DNA of 64,000 nucleotides from Rhodocollybia butyracea (taxonomy: Eukaryota; Basidiomycota; Agaricomycetes; Agaricales; Omphalotaceae). The stretch covers positions 1 to 64,000 of the forward strand of contig JADNRY010000205.1 in assembly GCA_015501585.1 (NCBI GenBank), given 5' to 3'. A model generated the notes under the pieces. That model saw only the letters and a list, made by a program, of their open reading frames with translations, was not told the origin of the DNA and ran no database searches. Position 1 is the first letter of the stretch. Every line of letters begins with the position of its first letter. A program made the position numbers and the translations under genes. Below are positions 1-11,708 of the stretch, in pieces.

Positions 1-149
1 GACTCCGTGTCTTCTGCTGGCCGTGGCTTGCCTTATCTTACGCTTAGGCTAGCCGTACACAAGTGTACGTAGCTTCAGCTGGCACTTATGTAACCCGTAT
101 CATTTCCTTGTGTCGTCTACCTTAGCACCATAAGGGGATGGATTGCATT

Positions 150-1260
150 GAAAAATCTAGATGATGTTTGGTCAAAGCTGGCTGAGTATTACCAAATTGG
201 GTAATGCCATCAAAACAGTAAAAGCCTGCTTGTACATGGATATTCTGCCCTGTAAGAGTGCAGATAGAATCTTTATATATATAAGAGGTCCCTGAAGCAA
301 GATTACAGTGATAGCTGCGGTCAAAGCTGTTTTATTACCATATTTAGAAAGCCAGCAAAGCGGCCTGAAAGCTTGTTTATGCTTGGGTATTCTACCTAAT
401 AGCAGTCTACACAGTGTTTATAGATGTACAGTAGGTACCTAAAGCAAAATTGAAGCAGCTATATGGTGTAATAGTAGCACTGCTTCGATGTTTGGGTCTG
501 TGGCTGTGCTGTGAAAAATCGAAATAAAAGTAGGGATGTTCAATATACTAGTGGTGCAGGCATGGTTTCTACATAGTAGATATATACATGAAGCAAAATT
601 AGAGCATTATATGGCGAGAATAAGCTGTAATTGCCAGCTCTAGACCGGAGGAGGTCAAAGCTGTATGACCAAATAGGGAAATATATGCATTACATACAGG
701 TGGTGTTGAGTCGAAGTTGGGCTCATTAATGGCATGGCCTCTCAAGGTTGAGGTCAGGAGTACATATCTGAGTAGTGTAGTATACTAGCTACGCCCTCCA
801 GGTGTTATATTTGGCAATATGTGGGCAGGAGGATGTACATGGAGTGATCAATGGTGAGTAACCATCAAAATTCGCTTTTTGAGAAATTAAATACTAATAA
901 TGAGTGTCTACGCACAGGTAGGACCTCAAAGCTCGGTAGGTATACTCTCCTACATAGTATACACTTGATCCGTGTCCAAGAAACCATTTATATAGCACCA
1001 GAGGCGATGGTATACACTGATCTTTATTGATTTTGCCTCAAAACTCGATTTTTTGAGGAATTAGCATGGAATATTGGGGCCTTGAGAGTATCCAGGGAGC
1101 TTAAACATCGTATATAGACTGCACTACATAGTAGTAGTCTTCGCCATATGCAAGAACAATTTATACAGCCCCTGAAGTGACAGTATACCCTGATCTGTGT
1201 GGAATGTGCCAAAAAAATGCGATTTGAGGAAATAAAACATGAATAGGGTGTGCTGTAGGT
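150..1260. repeat. degenerate long-period tandem repeat
   Basis: No gene is seen. A loosely conserved block recurs at about 272-300, 417-447, 568-596, 988-1011 and 1160-1182: a TTTATA-type tract followed by a motif like CCTGAAGCAA. Between about 870 and 1250 two longer copies of roughly 180 bases can be aligned (CTACATAGTA ... TTTATA ... GATCTG ... GAGGAAT/AAAT). This looks like a decayed tandem array with a period of about 150-200 bases. The copies are too diverged for an exact unit by eye. Confidence 0.4.
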
Positions 1261-1630
1261 CTCAGACAGTGCTAGAACCTGCTGCCAAAAAAGTTGACTG
1301 TGCAACTGATAGCTATAATACCACTCAAATCTTCATGTCACAGATAGGTAACTGTCAAAACATGCCTACACTGCCAGCAATATGGCATGCCAGGTAGTGC
1401 CGGCGCTGACAAATACTACATGCCGATGATGCCGACTACTAGGGGTGGGAAAATTTTTCTATATAAGGAGCAAGGGGAGGGAGGGGGGGCCTAAAAATTC
1501 CTTATGGCCAAAAAACAAGGTCATGTCTCACCTTAAGATTTTGAATACCCCTTGAAAGTGGGCATATTTGATCAGTACTTGGCCGCATCAAATCCATCAA
1601 TAAACTCAAACTCCGCTACTTGGGAACTTC

Positions 1631-1712
1631 TTACAGCTGATTAGGATATTCTAGCACATTTTCAAAAAAAACACTCAGTAGTGATTTTATTTACAACCAA
1701 ACAAAGTGACGT
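1631..1712 (+). repeat. dispersed repeat, copy 1 (inverted copy at 10825-10906)
   Basis: About 80 bases here, starting TTACAGCTGATTAGGA and including TTTACAACCAAACAAAGTGA, reappear in reverse complement near 10825-10906 with few changes. No coding potential is visible. Probably two pieces of one old transposable element. Confidence 0.6.
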
Positions 1713-2056
1713 CAGCATATTCCATTCAAAGCTCCACTTGCGAGTGTGGGCCATTGCGCCAAGCGCATGGCAGGTATGAGTCCTGTACTCAAAGTAGATT
1801 GCTCTACTTTGCCACTTCAAGTTACAATGAACTTGAAGTATCTGAGTAGGAATTTGTGTAGATAGAGAGGCATATGTATATTGCCGAAATCAGAGAAGGT
1901 AAGTTGGTTGTTGTCAACACTAGTACCATAGACACCCCTGCCATCAACTTTCTCATTGCTTCGTATAGGGCAAGCTCCTGGCCTGGTCCAGCTTTTGCAG
2001 CCATGGACTTGAGTGACAATTACCTTGTACTCAGAGTGGACCCCGGGCCCTTGTAA

Positions 2057-2429
2057 CATCAGGAAAAGCCATTTTTGCCTAGGTGACCCCAGAGTGGCCT
2101 AAAGCAAACTAGGTGACCTATGAATCCTATGGCATCCTAGGATTTGGGCTCGTCCCTTGCCAGTCAAGGCTCTTGAGGATTCCCTAGGGTATCCTAGGCA
2201 AACCCAGGGCAAGCCTAGGTTTGCCCAGGTTTGCCCAGGTGTTCCCCAGGTGTTCCCCAGGAGCACCTGGGCAAACCTGGGCAGACCTAGGCTTGCCTAG
2301 GGAATCCTCAAGAGCCTTGACTGGCAAGGGACGAGCCCAAATTCCTAGGATGCCAAAGGATTCATAGGTCACCTAGTTTGCTTTAGGCCACTCTGGGGTC
2401 ACCTAGGCAAAAAACGGCTTTTCCTGATG
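2057..2429. mobile_element. foldback element with ~170-base inverted arms
   Basis: The sequence from CATCAGGAAAAGCC (2057) returns as its reverse complement GGCTTTTCCTGATG (ending 2429). The arms match almost throughout (GCCTAGGTGACC, CAGAGTGGCCTAAAGCAAAC, CAAGGCTCTTGAGGATTCCC) and leave only a short centre of direct repeats (TTTGCCCAGG, TGTTCCCCAGG). The block contains no real gene. It has the shape of a foldback or long-TIR MITE. No convincing target duplication could be read; only AA flanks both ends. Confidence 0.75.
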
Positions 2430-4557
2430 AAGATACTTAATGATAGTCACACAATGACTTCACAGGTGGGTGTGTAATGCCTTAAGGAGATACTTGTAGC
2501 AGAGGACAGCTTACATTACAGAATGTGCTGTATATAGATAGGCAATTACTACCATAGGCTACAGCGCAGAGGCAAATAAACATGGATGTGCTGGATAAGC
2601 ACTATTCTCAGAGGCTTGATATCCTTCAGGCCAAAAACCATATGTTCAAACCCATTTGAGTAAAACAACGGTCAAATCATCAAATCAGGAGCAACGTGTG
2701 AAGGAACCGAGTTCAAATCCAACAAAGGAAACGGTCCTGATATATTTGTTTGTTTCAAATATGGTATGTGTGAGGAGGTGATGCAAAGGTGGATGGATAC
2801 TCCACAAGCGTTGAGGGAAGGCATGGATGCAAACATTGGGACAGTGTCTGTTGGTACTGGATCATGTCGGACGAGTGTTGAGAGAAGAAAGATGAACATC
2901 TACTGGCAGACAAGATGTGAGCATATATGCTAAGTCAAACCCAGGAGCCAGGAGGTACAGAACAAGATTGTGATGCCCCAATTTCAAGGTACTTACTAAA
3001 TGTTAACACAGCGCTATCAGGGCTTCTTGGATGCCATCCTAACGTGTCCACCACTCCTACTCCTACTCCTCGAGAATTTCTGTCGTAAAACTTGTTCCGT
3101 GAAATCAACAGGGCCAGATCTGGGAGGGACCACAAAAGCCAAATTCCACGGAACTAGCTCACACGTGAGACTAGCAAAGACAGAATAATCCAATGACCTT
3201 TGTGAAAGGACAGCTGACAAGTTGGGAATGTCAATTCTGATGGCAGATACAGCCCGGCATGAAATCATTGAGAGCCTGACTTGGCGACCTCTAGAGCCAT
3301 CCAGAGAGAAGATGGGGTGAAACATGTTGCAATGCAACTCCTCACGATGAACCAAAGATGCTGCGATAATACACAGATTTTGTGTACTAGCCGTATATTT
3401 TGACACAGTATGTGGTCTACATGTACAATAAGAGAGTTATACGGAGCCCAAACATGATAGCTGTAGCTGATGCTTAGTATCTCAACGATAAGACTCAGTT
3501 AGCCGTGATGGTGTGCCCACAAGTGCAGCCTGATACTAAGCTAGCAAAGTATACTCAAGGTGCCCAGAGACATTAGCACTAGATTGTCAGTCTAGTTTCT
3601 ACCCACCCAATTGCTTACAACCGCATATAAGGATGTCTCGAAGTGGGATGAGTGCTAGCAGACACGTTACTAAAGGAAGGACTTAGAGGAGCAAGCCTCG
3701 TACTTGGCTAGCGGAAAGACAGATGCCGGAGGAACAGATCTGGGATCGCCTTACGGACCGGTGGATCTCAGTTGTAATGATTCAGCTGGTCGGAACAAAA
3801 GAGGGACCCGCGGCAGAGATCTTGTTGAAGCGAATTTGATATATGATATTGGCCGACTATTGACTAGTGAAACCCTAATACATTAATTTGAGGAACTGGG
3901 TAGTAGGGCACTTACCGCCAAACATGTGGAAGGCACTTGCACGCGCTTTGTGACTTGTACCAACGTATATGTCCTGGGCGTTCTGGGTATCTTTGTACAG
4001 CTAGCGAAAAGGCTCAATGCCTGAACATGTTATTACGATACAGGACTGGAAGGGGGAAACTTGAAGTGTCCAAACTACATCGGAGAGCCTAGGTGAACAG
4101 CCCTTGGGGCATGAAACATAGTACCTCCGGTGGAGCAGATGGTCTGATGTGGAACCAGATCTCTAGGACCAGAATATCTTAACCATTTTTAATATTTTTA
4201 TTTTCATAGCCAAGTCCGGACCATATACACGTTTTGGCAGATTTCTTGAGGTTGTAATATTAAATCCAGGCAGGAGTTTCCTTTCCTAGCTAAATTTCCC
4301 ACTTTCCTTATTTTTCTATTTCTTCCGTCTCTTTTTCATCTCTTTTTGTATAAAACTAGAATAAATCCAGTATATAAGCCCGATATATTTATCCAATGAA
4401 ACAAATTATCTTGCCACCTCTCATAACCACCTGTTGTGACGAAGTTGAAGGTCTCTTCACCGCCAGAGTCTGCTAGTCCTCTTAATTCCCCCTGGTTTAA
4501 AAGTACCAAGTCAATCAAACACCGTAACTGGGCGTTTGTTTAGGGCGCGTACAGAGT
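2430..4557. other. gene-poor spacer
   Basis: About 2.1 kb without a recognisable gene on either strand. Open frames are short and without known motifs. It borders the LTR element that starts at 4558. No RNA gene or clear repeat was recognised. Confidence 0.4.
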
Positions 4558-4810
4558 TGTAACGCCTCCGCCTCTCCATAATCACCACTGACCGTATCCG
4601 GCAATACGGTCATCCTAGACGCCGCCGATAGACCAAATGGTCTATCTTATCATTCTATTTATTATTAATTATATAATAAATCCATTACTATAAGTATTGT
4701 ACAATTACTTAAGAGTCTAGTTAGTCTTTTACACCATCGTACACACAATAGTATCCTATTTGTCGTGTTCACCAGTGTTCTTAAGGACTTTGCCCATAGG
4801 GCGCATTATA
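4558..4810 (+). repeat. 5' LTR of hairpin-dense element
   Basis: Starts TGTAACGCC and ends near GGGCGCATTATA. It contains two strong hairpins: CCGTAT...ATACGG and GATAGACCA-AA-TGGTCTATC (4627-4646). It is paired with 7656-7908. Confidence 0.8.
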
Positions 4811-4978
4811 CTTTTTTGAACATCAAAAAAATTACTATTGTGCGAATAACACAAAGCTATTAGTTTAACAAGCTAAAAACAGTTATACTACCAAGTATAA
4901 CAACCATTATTCCAACTCGCTACACAATCTATACAAACCCGCTCCATTTTCCTTCCTGCTATATCATTCACTGTCCCT

Positions 4979-7314
4979 ATGACCTCTCAAAATCAATCAG
5001 AGAAGTCATATCAGAGTGTGCACGATTCGTGCACCTTCCATTCGTGGTGACGTGTCACCACACTCAATCTATTCAGTCGCATCAGCGACTCATTCCGTAC
5101 ATGCATCTGAAGGACGGCACTACAGGCAGGACAAGAGTCCAACTAATGAACAGTCTATGACTATTTGTAAGAAACGGCCAACCCGAGAGGGTTTAAGTGA
5201 GATTTCTTCTGTGCTACGAGATGTAGCGGCATCACTCGACAAGAGTACGCAAGTACTCAATCATATTCTCAATATAACTGAGAAATGGGATGCATCTAGC
5301 ATCCGATCTGATGAAGAAAGATCTTCTTCATCAAGAAACAGCAATAGAATCACTATTGCTGCATCCACACCGAGACGGCCTGCCGTCACACCACCGGTAT
5401 TGCACAATGCAGCACCATCTGTTCCTACCGAGGCAAACAAACTCGGTACGCCAATGGCATGAGACTGTGCCCAAGGCACCGGCAGTCCAACAATCACTGT
5501 TGGACGAAACAGTATTCACAAGGGATGACCAAGTCACCCCGTCATGTTCCTGTATTCGGACAGGAATATGCACCAGTGTCAGTAACTATACTGACACCCA
5601 TCTACACATCCCGCATGAGACAGAGTCCCAATGCGGAGGCAGCGTCTCTGACACTGCGAGGTCCCAGGCCATTACCAGTGACCAAATCTTGCTCACCACA
5701 AAGCGCGGTGAACATTAAAAGTGAACCGAAGTTACCTCATAACTTCAATCAGGTAGTAGCGATACCACCACAGGAAAGTACAATGTACTTCCCTACTGCA
5801 AGGGCGCCAATGGTACCCAATATTATTACACCTCCAGTAGTTGTACCAACTTCACTACTGGAAATCATTCCAGTAACGGACCGCAACACGGTACCCTTCC
5901 GGTAGTTCCTACTACCATATCCATCGCCCCAGCAACACAAAGTGTTGCCCCTCCGGTAGTACACACTACCGTAAGACTGCCCAAATTGCCGCCCAGCAAT
6001 GCGCCAGAGCCAAGTTCAATGCCAGTACCAACGGTATCGGCCGAGTTGCAACCACAGCCGCTTCTGTTGGGAGTAGCTAAAGATTGGGTGAGTCGCATAG
6101 CGATTCAACGCCAACATAATGCCAGTCTCCGAGATTTCAGATTTGCGCCATCTGGGCTTCCCGACCAAATGGTGGGATATAATGTCAATGGAATACCCGT
6201 TGACAAATTGACTACTCCCAGAGAAATCTGGGATCGATTTTACATCCCACCCACTGAGTCCTTTCCAGGACCAAGCAAACAATGCGAGAGCAAAAGCTCC
6301 TAGCAAAAAATCCCATGAAGGGGGGAGGAAGCACAAGAGTGCTAAATCCAAAGGCCCCAAACGCAGCCCATGGTCAGATGAATCATCGGACCCAAGTGAC
6401 ACTGAGTCAAATACTGACTCATTGTCTAATGCCTCTTGGCTAGACAAATTTGCTACCCGCAAGGGTAAAACTACTAAAAATGAGCAGCGTAAATTACTGC
6501 GCTCACTTGCATCTAAGATGCGAGAAACAACAGGTGACGATGAATGTCATTCCCGGTGGAAACACAAAGTGTACTGTAAACAAATTCGAGATAAGGTAGG
6601 GAATCCTATCCCTCCCATTGAGAGCCGTAAAGCTCTTAAAGTTCCATCTCCGGAGGTCTATGACAGATCTCCAGATGTCGATGTCTTCAAGCGGTGGCTA
6701 ATGTCACTTCTCCAATGGATGGTAGTCAACCGCATGTGCGGTGATGAATATGATGCTACACGGACCACCATGCTTGGCATGTTTCTCCAGGCAAAGCCCT
6801 TGACTGGTACAACAACGAAGTCGCCAGTATACACCATGCTGCCCTTAAGTGGACATTTGAAGGCGCCATTATTGGTGTCTTCAATTGTTGCATCCAAGCA
6901 ACGACTATTCATCAAGCTGCACGGCAGTTTGACCTTATTGAGTACTCACCCAATACAGGCGTGAGGGATTATAATTCCTCACTTACACGATGGGCATCAC
7001 AGATGCTCCAAACACCGGATGATGCAACAATGCGGAAATGGTTCATTGAGGGATTACCCTTCAATATTATCAGGCAACTCACGAACAAGGGGATTGTTCC
7101 GGAGTATGCCAAATTAGAAGTGATGGTCAGAGCCGTCGCACGCATTGAGGACCACACGGCCCTCACTAACTATTATGTCTCATCTAGGAATAGAGATGAC
7201 ATACAATCATCGGAAAACCCCGATGAATCAGATACTGAGAACATTGGATATGTTCTTCAGCCTATTGAGGAGGACACCTCCTTAAAAATCGGAAAGGATA
7301 AACCTTCCGAATAA
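4979..7314 (+). pseudogene. frameshifted gag-like gene of the LTR element
   Basis: The first ATG (4979) opens MTSQNQSEK and fails after about 23 codons. Coding-like sequence then continues in shifted frames: about 5016-5462, 5459-5718, 5640-5905, 5986-6303, 6422-6900 and 6961-7314. The N-terminal part is rich in Ser, Pro and Thr. The C-terminal part (LTRWASQMLQTPDD..MRKWFIEGLP, near 6975-7055) resembles the helical retrotransposon-gag domain of fungal LTR elements. I see no CCHC zinc knuckle. A complete protein cannot be read. The gag assignment rests on position between LTRs and general resemblance, not on a diagnostic motif. Confidence 0.55.
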
Positions 7315-7655
7315 ATTATTATTGGATTCAGATGCCCAGATAATATGCCTTACCTGGGCATCACTACTTATTCTCAAGTCGGATTCTCACTGAGAATCCC
7401 TCTCAAGCACTACTCGGAAACTTCTGAGTCTGCGCGTTGAACATTCGGACATTTCCGAATCAAATCATGCTCTAGTGGTACGCCCCACTATCGTTTGATT
7501 CGGACAAGTCCGAAAATCTGATGCGCTGCATCACTTAAATCCCGTACTTGATGCGGGATCATTCTATGTTAAACCAAATTACAAATGGTTTGGATGGTGA
7601 TGATGTCATTACCATTTTCGATTCACATCCCTGATGTTAATCTGGTGGGGGAGGG

Positions 7656-7908
7656 TGTAACGCCTCCGCCTCTCCACAATCACCACTGACCATATCCGGC
7701 GATACGGTCATCCTAGACGCCGCCGATAGACCAAACGGTCTATCTTATCATTCTATTTATTATGAATTATATAATAAATCCATTACTATAAGTATTGTAC
7801 AATTACTTAAGAGTCTAGTTAGTCTTTTACACCATCATACACACAATAGTATCCTATTTGTCATGTTCACTGGTGTTCTTAAGGACTTTGCCCATAGGGC
7901 GCGTTATA
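7656..7908 (+). repeat. 3' LTR of hairpin-dense element
   Basis: Direct repeat of 4558-4810, preceded by the purine tract GGTGGGGGAGGG. The hairpin near the centre reads GATAGACC-AAAC-GGTCTATC, one base pair shorter than in the 5' copy. Confidence 0.8.
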
Positions 7909-9246
7909 ACAACCCAGCCTTGCTCCCTTTAAACAAATTGATAGTCTGGTTAGGCGCGGTCTTGTATTTGTTAGGTTGTTTTCTAGTGCCTTTCACATAC
8001 CAGTACAAACCAAGCCAATTAGCGAGCTGGATAAACATTGCAACCTACAGCTGTCCTGGTTTCCGAAGAAAAATGCATGCTGGCAAAGCACTGTGGTCTG
8101 TTTTCTCATCTTTCCGCCTCCTTCCACATATCCCTCATCTCCAAACGGCCCAGAAGCATCCCAACCTTTCCATCAACCTCAATTTGAAGAGGGTCAGAAC
8201 AGTGAACATTTGAGAAAAGTCGGTGATACGCCCCGAGACTTTTTGAGTCTAAAACTAGACTTAAAGCTCACTACTGGATAGTCTTTGCATGATACGTAGT
8301 GTTCATACCACTTGGAGGACTTCTCCCAGTGCTGTGTTCACTGAAACCCAAATCGGACAAGCTCGTACAACGCCTGTATTGCCACCGCTTCACGCGCACG
8401 ACGGCCTAACATTGATATCAAAACATCGGCCATTTCGGCCCATACTCTGAATTTGATATAATTGATTTACTTGAAACTACCTCACCAGGAGGCCGTTTTC
8501 TATGAAACCTTTGATGTTGCAGACCGTTTGGACGATTCTTACATCGTTTCACTAGTTAGCACTCGATTACAAGCTTTCCCTTCCATAGGAAATGCTTACT
8601 CAGAATGATAATACCTTACTAAGGGTATAAAACTTAGAACATGCAAAAGGGCAATCTGGGGCAAGAAATAAAATGTACCAGAGACCCTGAAGCACTAGAA
8701 CAAACGAAAGCAGTGCATAGGCATCCGACGGCATCGAAATACCGGTATCCAGGGTACTTCTCCGGTCCCAGAACATGGTTACATCAGTTGTTGGGATAAA
8801 TGCCTCATTTTCAAATAATTGCATAGCATGATGATACAGGACAAGAGTGGGGGTCAAACCGAGTCCGAACAGGTCCCGTCGACGTCCCCTGCCCTCCCGC
8901 ATTATACTCCATGAGTCCCCCGACCATAGAGACGAGATTTGAGTAGGTACTAGGAGGAGACATACCTATATTTCTATAGATATGCTCATACTTCAATGCC
9001 CATCAATCAGAGACCTTAGAAAATTTATGAACCCTTGAAACGAGTTTATACAAGTTGGAAATACGGTACAACGTCCCGATACCGGGTGGTTTTCCGATGC
9101 TCCAGCATAGAACTGAGATCTGTCCCCTTGGAGCAGTATTTCAAAGATTAGAATGAAACTTGATGTTGCAGGGCTTAGATGACAATTATCGAAGCGAGAA
9201 TAGCTGAGATACATCGTTCTTCAAGTCCTCCCTCACTTATAGAACC

Positions 9247-9295
9247 TGTGAACTACTGGTTCACACTTACTTACAGTCATAAGTCACTGTAAGTA
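9247..9295. repeat. two adjacent stem-loops
   Basis: GTGAAC-TACTG-GTTCAC is followed within ten bases by CTTACAGT-CATAAGTC-ACTGTAAG. Both stems are perfect. They lie outside any recognised gene, and no poly-T tract suggests a terminator. Confidence 0.5.
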
Positions 9296-10824
9296 CTGAC
9301 AATCAAGAATGAATGAAAAAGAACATACCAAGAACTCGAGATTGAACATCTATGATCCGAAATGGAACTGAATAGAGTAAAACGACCTCATGGGGCGGTC
9401 TCTGTTCACCGTTTCCGGGTCTGATGTAAAATTTCACAATAGAATTGACCATATGATGCCATACAGCCTCGTATGCAGAGCACATGCTCCCCTTACCAAT
9501 ACTCTTGGCTTCCTTGGGTATATAATCAAGGGGAGACCTCCAGAAAGAGCAGGCATCCCTCCCCCCCAGGTTAACTGGCTTGCTGTCAAGCTTGTAGTAA
9601 TAGGGTGCTTCTGGCAGAAGAAAGAACAGAATTATTCAGAGTGCTTTTGCTTCTGACAGAACTTGAATGAACTTGGATTGCATTTGAACAGACAAAGAAA
9701 GAGACCTTGCACTTGTTGTTGTTGTTGTTGATTGATTGAAAGTTAAAGTCCCAGTCTTGTCTTGTTTGAAAGTTTTGAAGTCCAGAGTCTTGTTTTGAAA
9801 GGAATAGTTAAAGTACAAAGAGAACCCCAGAGACTATAGAGCATTTTGTGCAATAGAGTCCATTGATCAATCTTGAATTACCCCAGAACTCAAAAGTCTG
9901 ATTGTGTGTTTGTGTTGGTGTTGTTTTGCCTTCTGCCCACATACCCATAGTTAGCCCTATCATCGGGAAGATGAATGCTGAAGTCATGAAGGTGGAAGGA
10001 CATGGTTAGAGCAGCGGAATTAAGTGTTGCGCTGATGATACCAAACAAGAGTAAAGACTGGATGTTGAAGCTGGTCAATCGTGATTGTGAGTTGATTGAA
10101 CCTCGAAGGCCTGAAGCTGAGTAAATGGTACCGCGTGCTGGAAAAGCACTGCAGTCTGTTCTCATCATTCCCTAGAGGGCCGAGACCTTAACCTGTTGAG
10201 AGCGGGATTGAAAAAGTTCTGTGAATGTTAGTCAAGCATGAATATGATTATTATCAAAGCTTGTACCTTTGAAATTGACTTAATTTCGCTCAACATCTGC
10301 GACATAAATCCAAAAATTACAATTTCTGATCAACAAACAGAATGAAGGAAACATATTTGGCCAATTGCAAGGATTTAACAAGATTTTGATTAGCAACTGA
10401 AGCTAGACCAGAGGCAACATAGTGGACCAGAACATTAATAATAAAGAAAGATTGGAGACACGACGTCGACAGGAATGAGGCACGTGACACACGCTTTGAC
10501 ATCCCAAATATATCAAAACTAATCTCCTTATTAGGTCAACCCGATTTGGACAAGAAGAAGCCTAATTCAGACAAATTCTCATGCAAAACCCGCCATAAGG
10601 ACGAGCCTTCATTACATTCAGGACTCGTAATTCGCTCCGCTTCGCCGACACTTCACCCGTACTTGCATTACTCTTATGTTCTTCAGTAGCCCAAGAAATG
10701 AGTCTACAGCACCCTATAATGTATGTCTCATGTAAAGACTGCAATATTGAAAGAAAAAAGTTGCATTTGAAGTCAACGCGTATGGTAAGATGCGGCCAGT
10801 ACGCGTGTGAGTCACCTACATCAA

Positions 10825-10906
10825 TGTCACCTTTGTTTGGTTGTAAACAAAATCACTCATGAGTATTTTTTCGAAAATGTGCTAGAATTTCCTAATCAGC
10901 TGTAAC
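10825..10906 (-). repeat. dispersed repeat, copy 2 (inverted relative to 1631-1712)
   Basis: Reverse-complement counterpart of 1631-1712 (GTTTGGTTGTAAACAAAATC ... CTAATCAGCTGTAA). Confidence 0.6.
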
Positions 10907-11479
10907 ATGTAAACAGATCTTAGAAAATTGCATAATTTGACAGTGTACAGCATTCTAGATGCTTGATTGGGGTCCTTGATGTATGCTACAATTAGCGTAG
11001 CCTATGCGAGTTCAGAAATATGGAGATCAAGTGCCATGCATAGCTTTTACTATCAAAAGTGCAAGTATGATCAAAGTATGTTAAGTTACTTTGTCATACT
11101 TGTACGTGACAAAGTACCTTTTGTAAGGACAAGTACGAGGATTGAAACTCCGACAAGTAACTTTGTCACCCACCAAGCCAAAGCTTCCTTGACTCGGAAC
11201 CGGCAAAAGTCTTGGCAAAATCCATTTCTTACACAAGTACCACAAGACTTACCAGTAAGTACACAGTTCATCGCAATAATAGGAAGTGAGTCCAATGTTA
11301 TATCCTGGAGCTTGGCTGGGCTTTCAATGGCCCCACGCGCAAATGAACAGCCCGCTCTAGACGTGAAGGGAGTGTTTGGAAACTAGAAGACCGTGAACTA
11401 AGGAACATTGGAAGGCGCGCGCGCAATGCTGGCGGGAATTTTGAAAGATCTGCGTTGTGAAACGTATAAGTAAGAAGCT

Positions 11480-11694
11480 ACGAACAATTACAGTATTGAT
11501 ATGGATATATAATAAGCGTAAGCCCTAGTTTCAAATCTTGGACCTGTTGGAGTGAATTAAGCAAGTCGTCAAATAAGCTTAGAGTTCGCTCCGGTCTAAT
11601 AGCAAGAAGCCCTAGCAAACGAATATTCTAAGCTACTTTAAATAGGCTGTAGTAAGGAGAATCTACGGAGAAATATAAGATAAAACACGAAGTA
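11480..11694 (-). repeat. LTR-like remnant, copy A
   Basis: Read on the minus strand from about 11694: GTGTTTTATCTTATATTT, then TTTGCTAGGGCT, TGCTATTAGACCGGAG and ATTCACTCCAACA. The same words, in the same order and spacing, occur on the plus strand at 44016-44190. Together with the protein remnant 12600-12790 this is the 3' end of an old retroelement lying on the minus strand. Confidence 0.6.
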
Positions 11695-11708
11695 AAAGGG
11701 CTAGGTGA

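Larger units (their letters stand above)
4558..7910 (+). mobile_element. hairpin-dense, gag-only LTR retrotransposon (decayed)
   Basis: Two direct repeats of about 253 bases (4558-4810 and 7656-7908), both starting TGTAACGCCTCCGCC, flank a 2.85 kb interior. A purine tract (GGTGGGGGAGGG) lies immediately before the right copy, as expected for a polypurine tract, so the element is on the plus strand. The interior carries only broken gag-like frames and no protease, integrase or RT, so the element is non-autonomous (LARD-like). The repeats differ by roughly ten, mostly transitional, changes, so the insertion is old. No target duplication could be matched; the ends diverge after TTATA. The most unusual trait is a near-continuous series of small perfect hairpins over the whole interior and the LTRs, described under findings. 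Confidence 0.8.
7911..11470. other. gene-poor region
   Basis: About 3.5 kb with no gene I can support. Short frames on both strands (for example minus 8600-8902, 8993-9214, 9303-9485 and 10317-10502) have some hydrophobic stretches, but I could not join them into a known family. A short motif (GCTGGMAAAGCACTG followed by GTCTGTT) occurs near 8089 and 10136, suggesting duplicated fragments. Two sizeable hairpins lie near 9247-9295. The repeat at 10825-10906 is listed separately. Confidence 0.35.

Noticed and set aside
3017..3406. Minus-strand 129-codon open frame as a gene
   Set aside because: No motif, no splice context and no homologous pattern recognised; consistent with chance.
8600..9560. 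Minus-strand hydrophobic frames as a DUF6533/6534-type gene
   Set aside because: Unlike 13558-15239, the exons could not be joined to give the family's landmark motifs in order.
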